Origin: Rhodococcus pyridinivorans
GTDB taxonomy: Bacteria; Actinomycetota; Actinomycetes; Mycobacteriales; Mycobacteriaceae
Assembly (NCBI RefSeq): GCF_900105195.1
Contig: NZ_FNRX01000002.1
Span: forward strand, 806,001-870,000
Reading direction: 5' to 3'
DNA: 64,000 nucleotides
The notes under the pieces are model-generated. The model was not told the origin of the DNA. It made no database searches and saw only the letters and a program-made list of their open reading frames with translations. Made by a program: the position numbers and the translations under genes. Below, piece by piece: positions 27,034-38,812 of the stretch. The first letter of the stretch is position 1. Each line of letters opens with the position of its first letter.

Positions 27034-28818
27034 TCAGGAACCGAATGTTTCGTTTTCCAGGCCCAGCGCGCGGATCTTGCGGTAGAGGGTCGAGCGGGCC
27101 ACACCGAGTCGGTGGGCGGCGAGGGATTTGTTGCCGTCGGACTCGTCGAGGGCGCGGACGATCGCTTCGCGTTCGGTGCGTTCGAGCGAGGTCAACCGGC
27201 GGCCGGCGCCGAGGGTGCGGTAGTCGGCGGGCAGATGTTCGAGTTTGATGTCGAATCCCATCGACCGCGCCGCCGCGGTACTGAGCACCGAGGCGAGTTC
27301 GCGCAGGTTGCCGGGCCAGTGATGGTCGATCAACGCCCGATGCGCGGCCGGTTGCAGTTGCGGGGTCGGACGGTCGGGGAGTTCGGCGGCGAGCAACTCC
27401 CGCGCGAGATCGGTGAGATCTTCGATGCGCTGGCGCAGCGGCGGGATGCACACACTGCGCCGCACATGGGTCTGCACCTGATGCCGCAGATCGTCGGGGG
27501 TGCTCGAGGTGGCGGTGGCGATCACCGGTGCACCCAGCTCGACGGCAGCGTCGAGCAACCGCCGAGTAGAAGCCACAGCGTCGTCGGGGACCTCGTCGAG
27601 GTGCTCGATGATGCACGCGAAACTGCCGGACAGACGCGCCCGCAATTCGGCCACCGCCGAGGGGGTCAACGTCGACGCATCGACGCTCGGGACCGGGTCG
27701 TGCCGGCCCCAGCGGTGCTGGATCTGCCGCGCCAGATGGGTTTTGCCGACACCGGACTCACCGACGATCAGCACCGGCGCGACGGTCGCGGTGATCTCGT
27801 CGACCCGGTCCTGGAGTCGGTGCGCGGCCAGGCTGCGGCCGGCGATACGCGTCGCCGGCGCCGCACCGGCGGGCGCGGCGGGGGCCAGGCGGGCGCGCGG
27901 TCGCGGCGGAGCCGGGGAGGCCAGCGGGCGCAGTTCGAGGATCGCGCTGAGCGGATCGGTGGACTCACCGACCCGGCGGGCATGGACCCGCACGTCGATC
28001 CCGTCGGCGAAACGCAGCGGTCCTTCCCATTCGTCCTTGGCGGCCAGATGGGTGCTGATCCAGTCCCAGATCATCATCTGATCGGTCGAGTCCATCAACC
28101 GTGACACCGTCGGGGTCGCGATCACCGTGTCCCGGCTCATCGCCACCACCGCGGCGTGGCCGCGGCGTTTGCTGCGCATGTATTCGCGCAGCAGGTTCTG
28201 CTCGCTGCGGGCGGACAGGGCGAACAATCGCTCTTCGATATCGCGTACCGCCGAGAGCACCAGCGGTGCCATCAGCTCGTTGACATCGCCGATCTCGCAG
28301 GTGATGTCGACGATGCCGGTCACCGCGCGTGAGACCGGATCGACGATCGGGGAGCCGACACAGGCCAGCGGATGCAACGCCTCGAGCAGGTGCTCTTCCC
28401 CGCGGACCCGGAACGCTTTGCGTTCTTCGAGGGCGGTGCCGATCCCGTTGGTTCCGGCGCATTCCTCGGCGAAGATGAACCCCGGGGCGACCTGGGCACG
28501 GTCGAGACGGCCGAGCAGTGACCGCTGCCCGGCCCGCCGATCGACGATGGTCGCATCCTGCGAGGCGAGCAAGATCGTCACCGGCGCATCGGCGAGTTGA
28601 TCGGCCAACCGATCCAGGACCGGCCGCGCCGCACGCACAAGCTTCGGATCGGTGGGTGCGTCGTCGATATAGCGCAGTGGAGAACTGTCGGGTGTCACTC
28701 CCAGTGCGAGGCAGCGGCGCCAGGACTGTTCGATCTCCGGCCGTACTTTCGGTATGGGATTCTCACAGCTATCGGAACCGTGTTCTTCTGCTTGCTCACG
28801 GAACCGGTCGGTTACCAC
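27034..28818 (-). CDS. AcoR/MimR-type AAA+ regulator lacking the sigma54 loop
   Basis: A 594-residue activator. An N-terminal GAF-like sensor (EIEQSWRRCLALGVTPDSSP through residue 250) is followed by an AAA+ domain with a Walker A motif (GESGVGKT) and a C-terminal Fis-type helix-turn-helix (NKSLAAHRLGVARSTLYRKI). The GAFTGA loop that contacts sigma54 is missing and the AAA+ part is shortened. This agrees with the general absence of sigma54 in Actinobacteria, so it must activate another sigma factor's promoters. A GTG start at 28818 is preferred because GGAGG lies 7 bp before it. Likely targets are its own gene and both yciI copies. Confidence 0.9.
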   Translation of the reverse strand: MVTDRFREQAEEHGSDSCENPIPKVRPEIEQSWRRCLALGVTPDSSPLRYIDDAPTDPKLVRAARPVLDRLADQLADAPVTILLASQDATIVDRRAGQRSLLGRLDRAQVAPGFIFAEECAGTNGIGTALEERKAFRVRGEEHLLEALHPLACVGSPIVDPVSRAVTGIVDITCEIGDVNELMAPLVLSAVRDIEERLFALSARSEQNLLREYMRSKRRGHAAVVAMSRDTVIATPTVSRLMDSTDQMMIWDWISTHLAAKDEWEGPLRFADGIDVRVHARRVGESTDPLSAILELRPLASPAPPRPRARLAPAAPAGAAPATRIAGRSLAAHRLQDRVDEITATVAPVLIVGESGVGKTHLARQIQHRWGRHDPVPSVDASTLTPSAVAELRARLSGSFACIIEHLDEVPDDAVASTRRLLDAAVELGAPVIATATSSTPDDLRHQVQTHVRRSVCIPPLRQRIEDLTDLARELLAAELPDRPTPQLQPAAHRALIDHHWPGNLRELASVLSTAAARSMGFDIKLEHLPADYRTLGAGRRLTSLERTEREAIVRALDESDGNKSLAAHRLGVARSTLYRKIRALGLENETFGS

Positions 28819-28883
28819 ACATCCACCTCCGAAGACCTCACGGCGAGAACGGACTCTATGCAAACGAGGTGACACCGGTTCGG

Positions 28884-28902
28884 AGTGTCCCAGAACGCTA
28901 CA
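28884..28902 (-). promoter_or_regulatory. Putative autoregulatory site before the AAA+ regulator gene
   Basis: AGTGTCCCAGAACGCTACA shares AGTGTCC-N6-GC-N-ACA with the elements before the yciI copies, in the same orientation, and lies 66 bp before the GTG start. The common form is TGT-N11-ACA. Confidence 0.5.
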
Positions 28903-29757
28903 CCGGGAGTTTCTGGACTTGTCTTCGGTGCGGGCGCACCTTGTCCAGTGTGTTCACCGGCGTCTTGATGGCCTGTCGATCCGCACGGTGGCGGAACACG
29001 ATGCTATTCGTCGTGCAGTGTTCCATCTCCTCTGCAGGACCAGGGCCGTTTCGGCCGATGCCATTCCGGCCGATCGGTCCGGCGGAGTCGGCGGAAGTGA
29101 ACAGCGGGGAGGTGTGCGTTGGCATTGTCGGCGAGGCCGTGCGTCTGCGCGCGTCCGTTCGCACCGTGTTCCCCTGGAACGACGCTGGTGCGTCACGAAA
29201 GCTGTTGGTTGGCAGTGTGACCCCTACTGTCTACCATCAATGCTCCGTGAACTGTATGTGTATATCACAGGGTTCCTGCGCGTGACCACGAGGTGCGTAG
29301 CTACCAGTGGGTTTCGTGGCCGGGCAGGGTTCCGGGGACAGTGGAGTCGGCCGTGTGGCATTGATCCGGACGTTCGGAACTCGTCCGTATCTGTCCGACC
29401 GGAACCCACTGTTGTGGGAGTGTACTCGGCGCCGGACTCAGGGGGCGGAGTCGTTCGCCGGCGGCGTTGGCAAAAAGATGCGGCCTGTCGGGAGATGGGA
29501 AGGGGACAGGATGTCACCGGTGCTCGTGGGCGGGTGCTCCGGTGTTGCGGTATCGGAACGGATGAAGAGCCATGTAATTTGCTGTTACGGCGAGTTTTTC
29601 GCTAGTCTTTTGGTGTTGGAGCGAGTCGCCCTATCGGGGAGGGTGGGGCCTTGTTTCAACATTCTGTTCTCCGTGCTTGGAACCTCGCCCCTGCTGTTCC
29701 GAGTTGCTAGGCGACCATGTCCGAGTCGCTGCGCAGTACCGAGAACGAGAACCCAGT

Positions 29758-29854
29758 TTCGTCGCTCTGCGACGAACCGTCGCCGTCCCCTGTCGGCGAC
29801 AGGTACGGGAGCCGTTGGTGCCCGCCTCGACGATGCTAAAGCGGGCACCAACGG
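29758..29854. repeat. Three consecutive inverted repeats
   Basis: The first is TTCGTCGC-TCT-GCGACGAA (29758-29776). The second is CCTGTCG-G-CGACAGG (29789-29803). The third has 14-bp arms, CCGTTGGTGCCCGC and its complement, around 15 nt (29812-29854). No gene ends or starts close by, so this may be a structured RNA or a protein-binding array. Confidence 0.5.
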
Positions 29855-30114
29855 TGCCTACCGATACGACCATTTCGACTTCCATTCAGAAGCGTTAGCG
29901 CGCAGATGAGTTCGGCATCGAGTTCGGTTCGTGCGACCAAGGAAGGCGACTGCACGCGGGGGGCGCTGCGCTCGGACACAGAGTACTGTTATCCGCGGTC
30001 GACAGGTACTCATCACCTTCACCATGGGTGAAGGTGGCGGAAGCCGGCCCGAGCAATCGGTTCCGTGGCCTCCGAGACGACTGTCACCCCGACGCGCCGG
30101 CCCAGGGCGCGTCC

Positions 30115-31197
30115 CTATCTCATCTGGGGCAAGCCGTGAATGGGGTCGAAGGGGCCGATGTCGTACGTGCATTCCTGTGGTCGAGGATCCGGTACGAAGG
30201 CCCACAACAGCGCCCCGGCAGTGCCCATCGTGTGATACCGGTCGATCTGGGCACCGACGCGGGTGGCGCGTTCGGTCAGGGGTAGGCAGCTTCCAGCGCG
30301 GATCCCGAACTCGGCAACGAGCACAGGTTTCTCGGTTTGCTCGAGTCGCAGTGGGAGGAATGCCGCATCGTCGTAGTCGTGGTACTGAACCACGTCCAGA
30401 TAGGGCGAGGCAGCGACCAGGGCATAACCACCGTCGGCGAGACCGCACTGCTCGCCCCCGAGTAGACCGAGCGTGAGCAGGTGTCGCTGATCGTGCGCAC
30501 GAGCCACCGCCCCGGCCGCATCGACCCAGTCGCGCAGCACCTGCGACGAGTCTTCCGGGCACCGACGTTGGTGCAGGTCGCAGTCGGGGGTGGTGCAGAC
30601 GCCGACCTCGGGTTCACCGAGTAGTTCCCATGCAGCGATCGAAGGTGATCCGGCCCAGCGATCGACGGCGGCAGCAACCCACTCGCTGTAGCTCAGCGGC
30701 ATGTCGGTGGGTTCTTTCCATCCGCCGAGATACCACTCGCGCGTTTTGTATTGCTCGTCCTCACAGGCGCCGTCCTGGGCGGCGAGCACCGGGATGAGTA
30801 ACTGTCGGTGCCGTTTGGCGGCCGCGAACACCGCATCGATCGGTTCGAAGTTCAGCTTGCCGTTGCGCTTGTCCACGGCCAGATTCTGAAAGGCGTTGAA
30901 TCGGGTCACTGTCCCCGGTTGGCGAGACGAGAAGTAGGAGTCCAGATCCACCATCGCTCCGCACCCGGCGTTGACCGTCCAATCCGTAGCCAGTTGATAG
31001 GCATTGAAGCCGGTGGGCCACCAGGGTTGACCGTCGAGGTGCAAAATACCGCCGGTGGTGGTCACCCGCAGCGGATGAGCATACGAGACCCACGGGGTGG
31101 AGGTCGGCGCACCTGTGTCCTCACCTGGCGATGCTGCACCGGGTCCGGGGAGGGTGCACGCGCTCGTGAGGGGAACGGCCAGGAGCATCGCCGTCAT
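30115..31197 (-). CDS. Glycoside hydrolase family 5-like lipoprotein
   Basis: A 360-residue exported enzyme. A short signal peptide ends in the lipobox LTSAC, so the protein is probably anchored by a lipid outside the membrane. The rest is a TIM-barrel glycosidase of the GH5/cellulase clan, with the acid/base glutamate in AAWELLGEPEVG and the nucleophile glutamate in KPVLVAEFGI; both are at the expected spacing. Six or more cysteines suggest disulfides. The substrate is likely a beta-linked mannan or glucan, but this cannot be read from sequence. It has no functional neighbours here and ends in a gene-poor region. Confidence 0.75.
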   Translation of the reverse strand: MTAMLLAVPLTSACTLPGPGAASPGEDTGAPTSTPWVSYAHPLRVTTTGGILHLDGQPWWPTGFNAYQLATDWTVNAGCGAMVDLDSYFSSRQPGTVTRFNAFQNLAVDKRNGKLNFEPIDAVFAAAKRHRQLLIPVLAAQDGACEDEQYKTREWYLGGWKEPTDMPLSYSEWVAAAVDRWAGSPSIAAWELLGEPEVGVCTTPDCDLHQRRCPEDSSQVLRDWVDAAGAVARAHDQRHLLTLGLLGGEQCGLADGGYALVAASPYLDVVQYHDYDDAAFLPLRLEQTEKPVLVAEFGIRAGSCLPLTERATRVGAQIDRYHTMGTAGALLWAFVPDPRPQECTYDIGPFDPIHGLPQMR

Positions 31198-31787
31198 ACA
31201 GACGAGTCTCGCTCGTATCGGACCGTCGCGCTATGGACAGTCCGACAGCTGCTCGCTAGCCTGAGTTCAATTGCTGCGCACCCACTCTGCCCCAGCTGCG
31301 CTGATGGCAAGAAGATCGAGCGCACTGTTGCCCGCTTCGCGACTGTAAGGCGCTCGACGACTCCTGCCGGAAGGGATTGGGAGCGGTCTGCACTCGGAGC
31401 GAGCTCATAGATGCTAACTGTGGCCGGAAGTGCCGCAGCGAGAAGTCACCAAGAAAGAAGAGGAGAATGAAGGCAGAGCCACCCCCGAGAGGGCAACAGA
31501 TCTCGCAGAAAATCTCGACCTCCGCATCCGGTCCCGATCCCACAGAGGAGGATCTGGCAGCGGTAATCGTCGCCCTGACCGGCATCGACATCGCGTCGAA
31601 TGACGATAACGCGAGGCCTGGTCGTAACCGGAAACAATCCTGGCGACACTGATGCGCCGACGACTCCGAGTTGCACTCGCTGGTCGCACATCCGCCCGGC
31701 CGGGAACGAGGATGTAGACGGAGTGGCCACATCGATATGACCGAGATCGATGCCCTCGTCTTCTGTACCAGCACGCGTGGTCTCGGC
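31198..31787. other. Intergenic region without a supported gene
   Basis: About 590 bp upstream of the glycosidase gene. Frames on both strands are low-complexity shadows. No strong hairpin or repeat was seen. Confidence 0.45.
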
Positions 31788-33222
31788 CTATCCGATGGCG
31801 GGATACAGTTCCGTGCCAGCCGCTTTCGTCACATGCAGCTGCTGCCCGAGTCGGTCCTCGCTCAAAGTGACAGTACCCCGCGGTAGCTGGAACTCCCCGT
31901 GACGCATTGCCGCGGCGATCCGCTCGCTATCCTCCGCTTTCCGGGCAGCCTGCCACCATATGTGAACTGCCTCGAACACAGACTCGCTCAACGTCGACAG
32001 TGGCGGTGCCCAAGGACCGAACTGTGCCTGGTACCTCCTCAGAAACGAGGCGTTGCCCTCCGTTTGTAATCCTTGGAAATACCCCGAGACGGAGTGCAGA
32101 CCACGGGCTGCTTCGTCGCTGATGTACGTCAGCATGGACTCTTCCAATGCCGGCGCCAGTGTTATGCACCGATCCCGCAACCCCATTGCATAACACTGAC
32201 GTTCGAACTCAACAGCATCAGATCCGACGAGGGACGATGTCGGCTCCCGATTTCTGAATCGATTCGACGATCTGAGCGAAGTCTCGAGTCCTCATCGATG
32301 CGAACTCTTCACCGACGATTCGGGCGCCGTACCGGGGCAACAGTTGGCGAGCCAAGCCATGTGTCGTTCGCGGCCAACAATAATCGTTGCCGGCCAGAAA
32401 CGATCGTCGCACCCCCTCCATCTGCGTGAGTGGTTTCGTAGCTGTTGCCAACTGATCGCCCGGCCGCTCCCCGAGTTGGAGACGGAGACGACCGCCGCTG
32501 CCTCCTTCGTTCATGACCGGCTGCACCAGCAGCACGGGTGCATCGCCGAGCGCCTCGGCAACTGCGGTATAGGTAGCCGATGTGGTGGCGATCAGGATGG
32601 TCCGGCAGCCTGCCTGAACGAGTCGCCGCGCTTCCATGACGCCGGTCTCCGGGTCTGTGGCGTCATCGCCCACGATCAACTCGACCCGTCGGCCATGAAT
32701 GCCACCCTCGGCATTGATTTCCTCGAGCGCCAGCATGGCAGCGTTGTCGATTGAGGTAGCGAAGGGGCTGCAGGGTCCGGATTTCGACGTCAACAAGCCC
32801 AGACGGGGATGGGGCGAGGCGTTTCGAGCGGTAGGGAACCCTCGACGCCGCATCAACCATTCCAATCCGGGCTGGTCGAGTTCGGCGATGAGCCGAACTC
32901 TCGTGCCTCCATCGGCGGCTCCGAAACGAAGTTTGATAAGCCCCCGCCAAGGCTGGTCGTGCACGATATCGAGGTACACATACGGACGCGCAGCAGCGAT
33001 ACGGCCGAGAATCTCGACCGGTTCTGCGCCGGAACCGCTGAGGTGGACCGCCATACGCACGGCAGCGCCGGGTTCGACCCGACCGCATACCCCGCCGAAC
33101 AGCCATCCCGCCTCTTCGCCTGCTCCGAAAGGCTGTAGGCCACCGAGGGTGGGGATGCGGTCCACTCTTCCGCGTGCAATACGAGCTGGGTCCCCGTGTT
33201 CCCTGGAAGCTATGCACGTCAC
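31788..33222 (-). pseudogene. SRPBCC / periplasmic-binding-protein fusion with a frameshift
   Basis: The 5' part encodes an SRPBCC-like domain (VYLDIVHDQPWRGLIKLRFG, RVRLIAELDQPGLEWLMRR) joined to a UrtA/AmiC-type ligand-binding fold (FATSIDNAAMLALEEINAEG, GNDYCWPRTTHGLARQLL). The frame stops after GADIVPRRI. Reading the GGG at 32231-32233 as two bases restores the family sequence GADIVLVGSDAVEFERQCYA and joins it to the 3' part, which ends ELYPAIG. It has no signal peptide, so it would act as a cytoplasmic amide/urea-type sensor. The GTG start overlaps the arsR stop. It is either a real +1 mutation or a sequencing error. Confidence 0.8.
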
Positions 33223-33548
33223 AGAGATCTATCGGTGGCAGCGGTGCGATCGGCAGCCTCGACGGCATCTACCAGGGCTCCTCGAAACACTTCCTGCAAC
33301 ATCGCGATGACATCCCGGGCGGGACCGGCCGGGTCGATCGAGTAGAAACGGAAGCGTCCGACCTTGCGTTCGGTGACCAATCCCGCGTGCCGCAGGATCC
33401 GGAGGTGGTTCGAAACGCCGGTGCGTCCCACGCTGTCGATCTGGTCGACCAGTTCCTTGACACTGCACTCATCGCGCTCTGCCAGCACAGTGAGAATGGC
33501 TCGCCGCACAGGGTCAGCGAGGGCATCGAAGGCCAGCTGTGCGGACAA
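33219..33548 (-). CDS. ArsR-family regulator (SRPBCC-linked type)
   Basis: A 109-residue winged helix repressor (FDALADPVRRAILTVLAERD, CSVKELVDQI, GRTGVSNHLRILRHAGLVTE). The cysteine pair of metal-sensing ArsR proteins is absent, which points to the branch encoded next to SRPBCC-domain genes; here the SRPBCC-fusion gene follows with a 4-bp overlap. The regulator probably controls this two-gene unit. It is divergent from thiC, but that gene has its own riboswitch. Confidence 0.9.
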   Translation of the reverse strand: MSAQLAFDALADPVRRAILTVLAERDECSVKELVDQIDSVGRTGVSNHLRILRHAGLVTERKVGRFRFYSIDPAGPARDVIAMLQEVFRGALVDAVEAADRTAATDRSL

Positions 33549-33689
33549 GATCCCGATCTCCTTGAGTCAACAGTCGATGACGTATAGAAGAGTACCTCCT
33601 CGTAGCTCGTACAGGACGGGCCGACTTCGCACCGCTCCGACGACCGGACCAGCTACATCTGCAGCGAGACGAGTCGGGTGTTAGGGTCT

Positions 33690-35556
<1,867 letters not shown>

Positions 35557-36258
35557 GGTCGCAGGGGCGTTGAGTCCAGGTGACGAGAGGACACGGACGC
35601 AACGCCCTCAGCGGCTTGACGCACGCCCGCACTTGCTCTGCCGGGTGACGTTGTGTCGCGATGACGAAGGTGGTCGAGGACGGAGTCGGCATCGATGTGC
35701 GGTTTCGCGGTGCCGGCGACCGTCCGGGTTCGAGTACGAGGGGAATGAGATTCAGCGGCGGTACCCACTCGTGCTCAACGAAAGTGCCCATGTGCGAGCG
35801 GGGTTCGCTGTAGCAGTGATCGGGTGCTGGCGGGCGAGGCGATGACGACATCGCCCGCCTCGCTGCCGAATCGGGGGTGACCTGCACTTGTGACTCGCTC
35901 AGCTTCGAGGGACCGAGGAGTAGTTGCCCGGGTCGTCTCGACGCCTGCCGTGACATGGTGCGGGTTGCCGTTCCCCTCACCGCGTCACGGCAGGCGGCCG
36001 TCTCGGGGGAGCGGTCGTGATCGTTGCCCCGGTCGATTCTGCTTCCAGGATCGGCGGTCGCTGCACACGCGCTGGAACGCGTCCGGACCATCCCGCATTC
36101 GCTCGGCGTCGACCTCGCGCGGCGGCGTTGTCCACCATCTCCGCGCGCTAATCAGTCTTCTCGATGATGCCTTGCGGGTTCTTGACCCGGGCAGGTACAC
36201 CGCACCCGAGACCCTCGCAGCGTTGACGGTGCCGATCAGAGCAGCGTGAACGCGCCGA
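35557..36258. other. Convergent non-coding region
   Basis: About 700 bp between thiC and the convergent CitE-like gene. It contains the terminator-like hairpin at 35835-35863. No gene is supported. Confidence 0.5.
35835..35863 (+). terminator. Possible thiC terminator hairpin
   Basis: GCGAGGCG pairs with CGCCTCGC around 13 nt; an alternative nested stem is GGCGATG with CATCGCC around ACGA. It lies about 280 bp past thiC and has no T-tract. Confidence 0.4.
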
Positions 36259-37140
36259 CTACTGGGCAAGAGAGGCGGATTTGGTCGCCTCCAAGCGGCC
36301 GAAGTACCGAGATCTGGAAAGCACGGCAGTGGCTGAGATGAAGCGCGGCCGATCGGCCCCCGTCTCGATGTTCTCGCCGCAGGGGCCGAGTTCGGCGATA
36401 GTGGCATGCGCTTGCGAGACTGAATGGGCCGACGGGGAGAATCTCTCGTTGATCGTGTCGACATGACGCGCCCGAACCGACAATTTTCCGGTCATGCCGA
36501 ACTTTTGGGCTGTGTCGATGTCGGCTGCGACGGTATCCCGATCATCCGCAGCGGTCGGGCCGTCGATAGGAGCTGCGATTTCCGCCGTCTTGCTGGCGAT
36601 GACAAGGGTCGAGCGTGCATACGCCAGGCCTTCTGGTGTCCCATCGATGTCGAGGTCGCTGCAGAAGTCTCTGATGCCGAAGGCCAAGCGCACGACCGGT
36701 GAGCACTCAGCGATACGGTCGGCCTGACGAAGCGAGGAAGCAGTCTCGACCATAGCGACGATCGGGACATGAGGGAGTGCGGCAGACACGATGTCGATGT
36801 CTTGCGGACTCTCGGTCTTCGCAAGAACAATTCCGGTAAGGCCCGGAGAATCGCGGAGTATTTCTAGGTCGAGTGCAAGTTCACGGGTCGAAGCGTCGTT
36901 GACTCGGACCCAACCGACTCTGTCGCGAAGCCACTGCGCCGCAACTGTCCGTGCAGATGTTTTCTTCCTGTAGGGCACTCCATCCTCGAGATCGAGGACA
37001 AGGCAGTCCGGACTGGTAGCGACCGCGGTATGTAACTCAGCGAGATCGGTAGGGGGGACGAGTAGCCATGATCGGGCAAGGCGTGCCAGCTCGGTTCGCG
37101 CTTCCCGGGCTGCATCGGGTTCCTCGAAGTCGAATGACAT
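36259..37140 (-). CDS. CitE-like aldolase/lyase (HpcH/HpaI family)
   Basis: A 293-residue TIM-barrel lyase of the CitE group. It has the RSWLLVPP opening, the LVLDLEDGVPYRKK CoA/Mg site, a metal-binding glutamate in VPIVAMVETASS and an aspartate in FGIRDFCSDLDID. Stand-alone CitE-like proteins split or form beta-hydroxyacyl-CoA or malyl-type thioesters, or hydrolyse them. The gene is the last of the leftward prs operon, 115 bp after the semialdehyde dehydrogenase. A role in handling the C4 or C5 product of ring cleavage is possible, but nothing in the sequence fixes it. Confidence 0.87.
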   Translation of the reverse strand: MSFDFEEPDAAREARTELARLARSWLLVPPTDLAELHTAVATSPDCLVLDLEDGVPYRKKTSARTVAAQWLRDRVGWVRVNDASTRELALDLEILRDSPGLTGIVLAKTESPQDIDIVSAALPHVPIVAMVETASSLRQADRIAECSPVVRLAFGIRDFCSDLDIDGTPEGLAYARSTLVIASKTAEIAAPIDGPTAADDRDTVAADIDTAQKFGMTGKLSVRARHVDTINERFSPSAHSVSQAHATIAELGPCGENIETGADRPRFISATAVLSRSRYFGRLEATKSASLAQ

Positions 37141-37255
37141 CGTTGTTGTCGATCTCCAGTATTTATTCGAATCAGTGGATGTTGTGGATTATCGATGCTG
37201 TGCGGACGAGTCCTGGAATCTCAGCTTTCTGCAGGACAGTTGTCATGAACAACTG

Positions 37256-38713
37256 TCAGGGGGTCAGAGCGATGTACTTGGTGTTGAGGTACTCTTCGAT
37301 TCCTTCGCTGCCGCCCTCGCTGCCCAACCCGGACTGCTTGATGCCGCCGAAGGGAGCCGCCGGATCGGAAATAATGCCCCGGTTCACGCCGACCATCCCG
37401 AATTCGAGGGCGCGAGCGACTCGGGACGCTCGATCGAGGTTCTGTGTGTAGAAGTAGGCAGCCAATCCGTAGTCGGTGTCGTTTGCGCTCGCGACTACTT
37501 CGGCCTCGGTGTCGAAGCCTGTGATGACCGCAACCGGGCCGAAGATCTCTTCACGGAGGATGCGTGCACCGGCAGGTACGTTGTCGATGACGGTCGGTTG
37601 GTAGAAGTAGCCGGGACCGTCGATGGGTGTCCCGCCCGTGCGCACGCGTGCTCCGGCAGTAACGGCTTCATCGACCAGTGCTGCAACCGCGTGGCGTTGC
37701 TTGGCATTGATCAACGGACCAAGCGTGACGTCGTCTTCGTAACCGGGACCCACTGTTGTCGCGGCGATCCGATCGCACAGAGCACGAGTGAACTCTTCCC
37801 GGATCGAATTGTGTACGAGCAGTCGATTGGCGGCCGTACAGGCTTCACCACCGTTACGCATCTTGGCGGCCATCGCACCGTCGACTGCGGCGTCGATGTC
37901 GGCGTCATCGAAGACGATGAACGGGGCATTGCCGCCAAGTTCCATGGAGCTCTTCAGTATCTGATCTGCGGATTGTTCGATGATCTTCTTCCCGACGGCG
38001 GTGGATCCGGTGAAGGAGACCTTTCGCAGTCGACGGTCCTTCATCAGAGTGCCGACGACGTCTGGGGCATCGAGAGTCGGTAGTACAGACAGAACACCAC
38101 GAGGAAGACCGGCTTCAGCAAAGACGTGTGCGAGCAGCAACATGGTGAGGGGAGTGTCCTCGGCCGGTTTGACGATGATGGTGCATCCAGCCGCGAGCGC
38201 CGGGCCGATCTTGCGTGTCCCCATCGCGAGCGGAAAGTTCCAGGGCGTGATGGCCAGGGCTGGACCCGCAGGTTCCTTGATCACCGCGATGTGGCCGTTT
38301 CCAGACGGTGCGGTCGCGGTACGACCGCCGATTCGAACAGCTTCCTCTGCGAACCACCGGAGGAACTCTGCTCCGTACACCACCTCGCCGCGACTCTCCG
38401 CCAACGGTTTGCCCATTTCGAGTGTGATCAGCCGGGCGAACTCTTCGGACCGCTCCATGACGAGTTCCCAGGCTCTGCGAAGGATCTCCGACCGTTCGCG
38501 AGGGGCGGTCGCAGCCCATGCCGGCTGAACCTCGGCAGCCGATGCGAGCGCGTGTCTTGCGTCGGCGACGCTGCCGTTGGCTACGGTCGTCAAGACGGTG
38601 CCAGTCGCAGGATTCACAATGTCGAAACGTCTACCGGAACAGGACTCGCGAGTAGTGCCGTCGATCCAGAGGCCGGTCGGGACGGCAGCCAGTAGGGAGC
38701 TGAAGCCGGTCAT
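37256..38713 (-). CDS. Succinate-semialdehyde dehydrogenase-like enzyme
   Basis: A 485-residue ALDH of the GabD-like branch: the coenzyme segment ITPWNFPLAMGTRKIGPALA, the general base in MELGGNAPFIVFDD and the catalytic cysteine in NGGEACTAANRLLVH. It converts a C4 semialdehyde to the diacid with NAD(P). In the Arthrobacter sp. 68b pyridine pathway PyrD does this as the last step, giving succinate. Here the gene shares an operon with a flavin reductase and prs and is under a LacI-type operator, which fits the same role. Confidence 0.9.
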   Translation of the reverse strand: MTGFSSLLAAVPTGLWIDGTTRESCSGRRFDIVNPATGTVLTTVANGSVADARHALASAAEVQPAWAATAPRERSEILRRAWELVMERSEEFARLITLEMGKPLAESRGEVVYGAEFLRWFAEEAVRIGGRTATAPSGNGHIAVIKEPAGPALAITPWNFPLAMGTRKIGPALAAGCTIIVKPAEDTPLTMLLLAHVFAEAGLPRGVLSVLPTLDAPDVVGTLMKDRRLRKVSFTGSTAVGKKIIEQSADQILKSSMELGGNAPFIVFDDADIDAAVDGAMAAKMRNGGEACTAANRLLVHNSIREEFTRALCDRIAATTVGPGYEDDVTLGPLINAKQRHAVAALVDEAVTAGARVRTGGTPIDGPGYFYQPTVIDNVPAGARILREEIFGPVAVITGFDTEAEVVASANDTDYGLAAYFYTQNLDRASRVARALEFGMVGVNRGIISDPAAPFGGIKQSGLGSEGGSEGIEEYLNTKYIALTP

Positions 38714-38812
38714 CGAGGTTCCTTTCGGATGGTGCCAACCGTGGCAATAGCGGGTGCGAGCCTGACTCGTGAAAAGTGAAGCTCTGCGAAGAGCCGGATC
38801 ATCGACTTCCGC

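Larger units (their letters stand above)
28819..30114. other. Long non-coding region with hairpin cluster
   Basis: About 1.3 kb between the AAA+ regulator gene and the glycosidase gene. It holds the regulator's putative operator at 28884 and three successive dyads at 29758-29854. Several long open frames here are arginine-rich and unconvincing. I see no protein gene. Confidence 0.5.

Noticed and set aside
27007..28104. A 365-codon rightward frame over the AAA+ regulator gene
   Set aside because: Glycine/arginine-rich shadow of the regulator; no ribosome site or family resemblance.
28819..30114. Several rightward frames of 80-280 codons
   Set aside because: Arginine/cysteine-rich composition, no ribosome sites and overlap with hairpins argue against coding.
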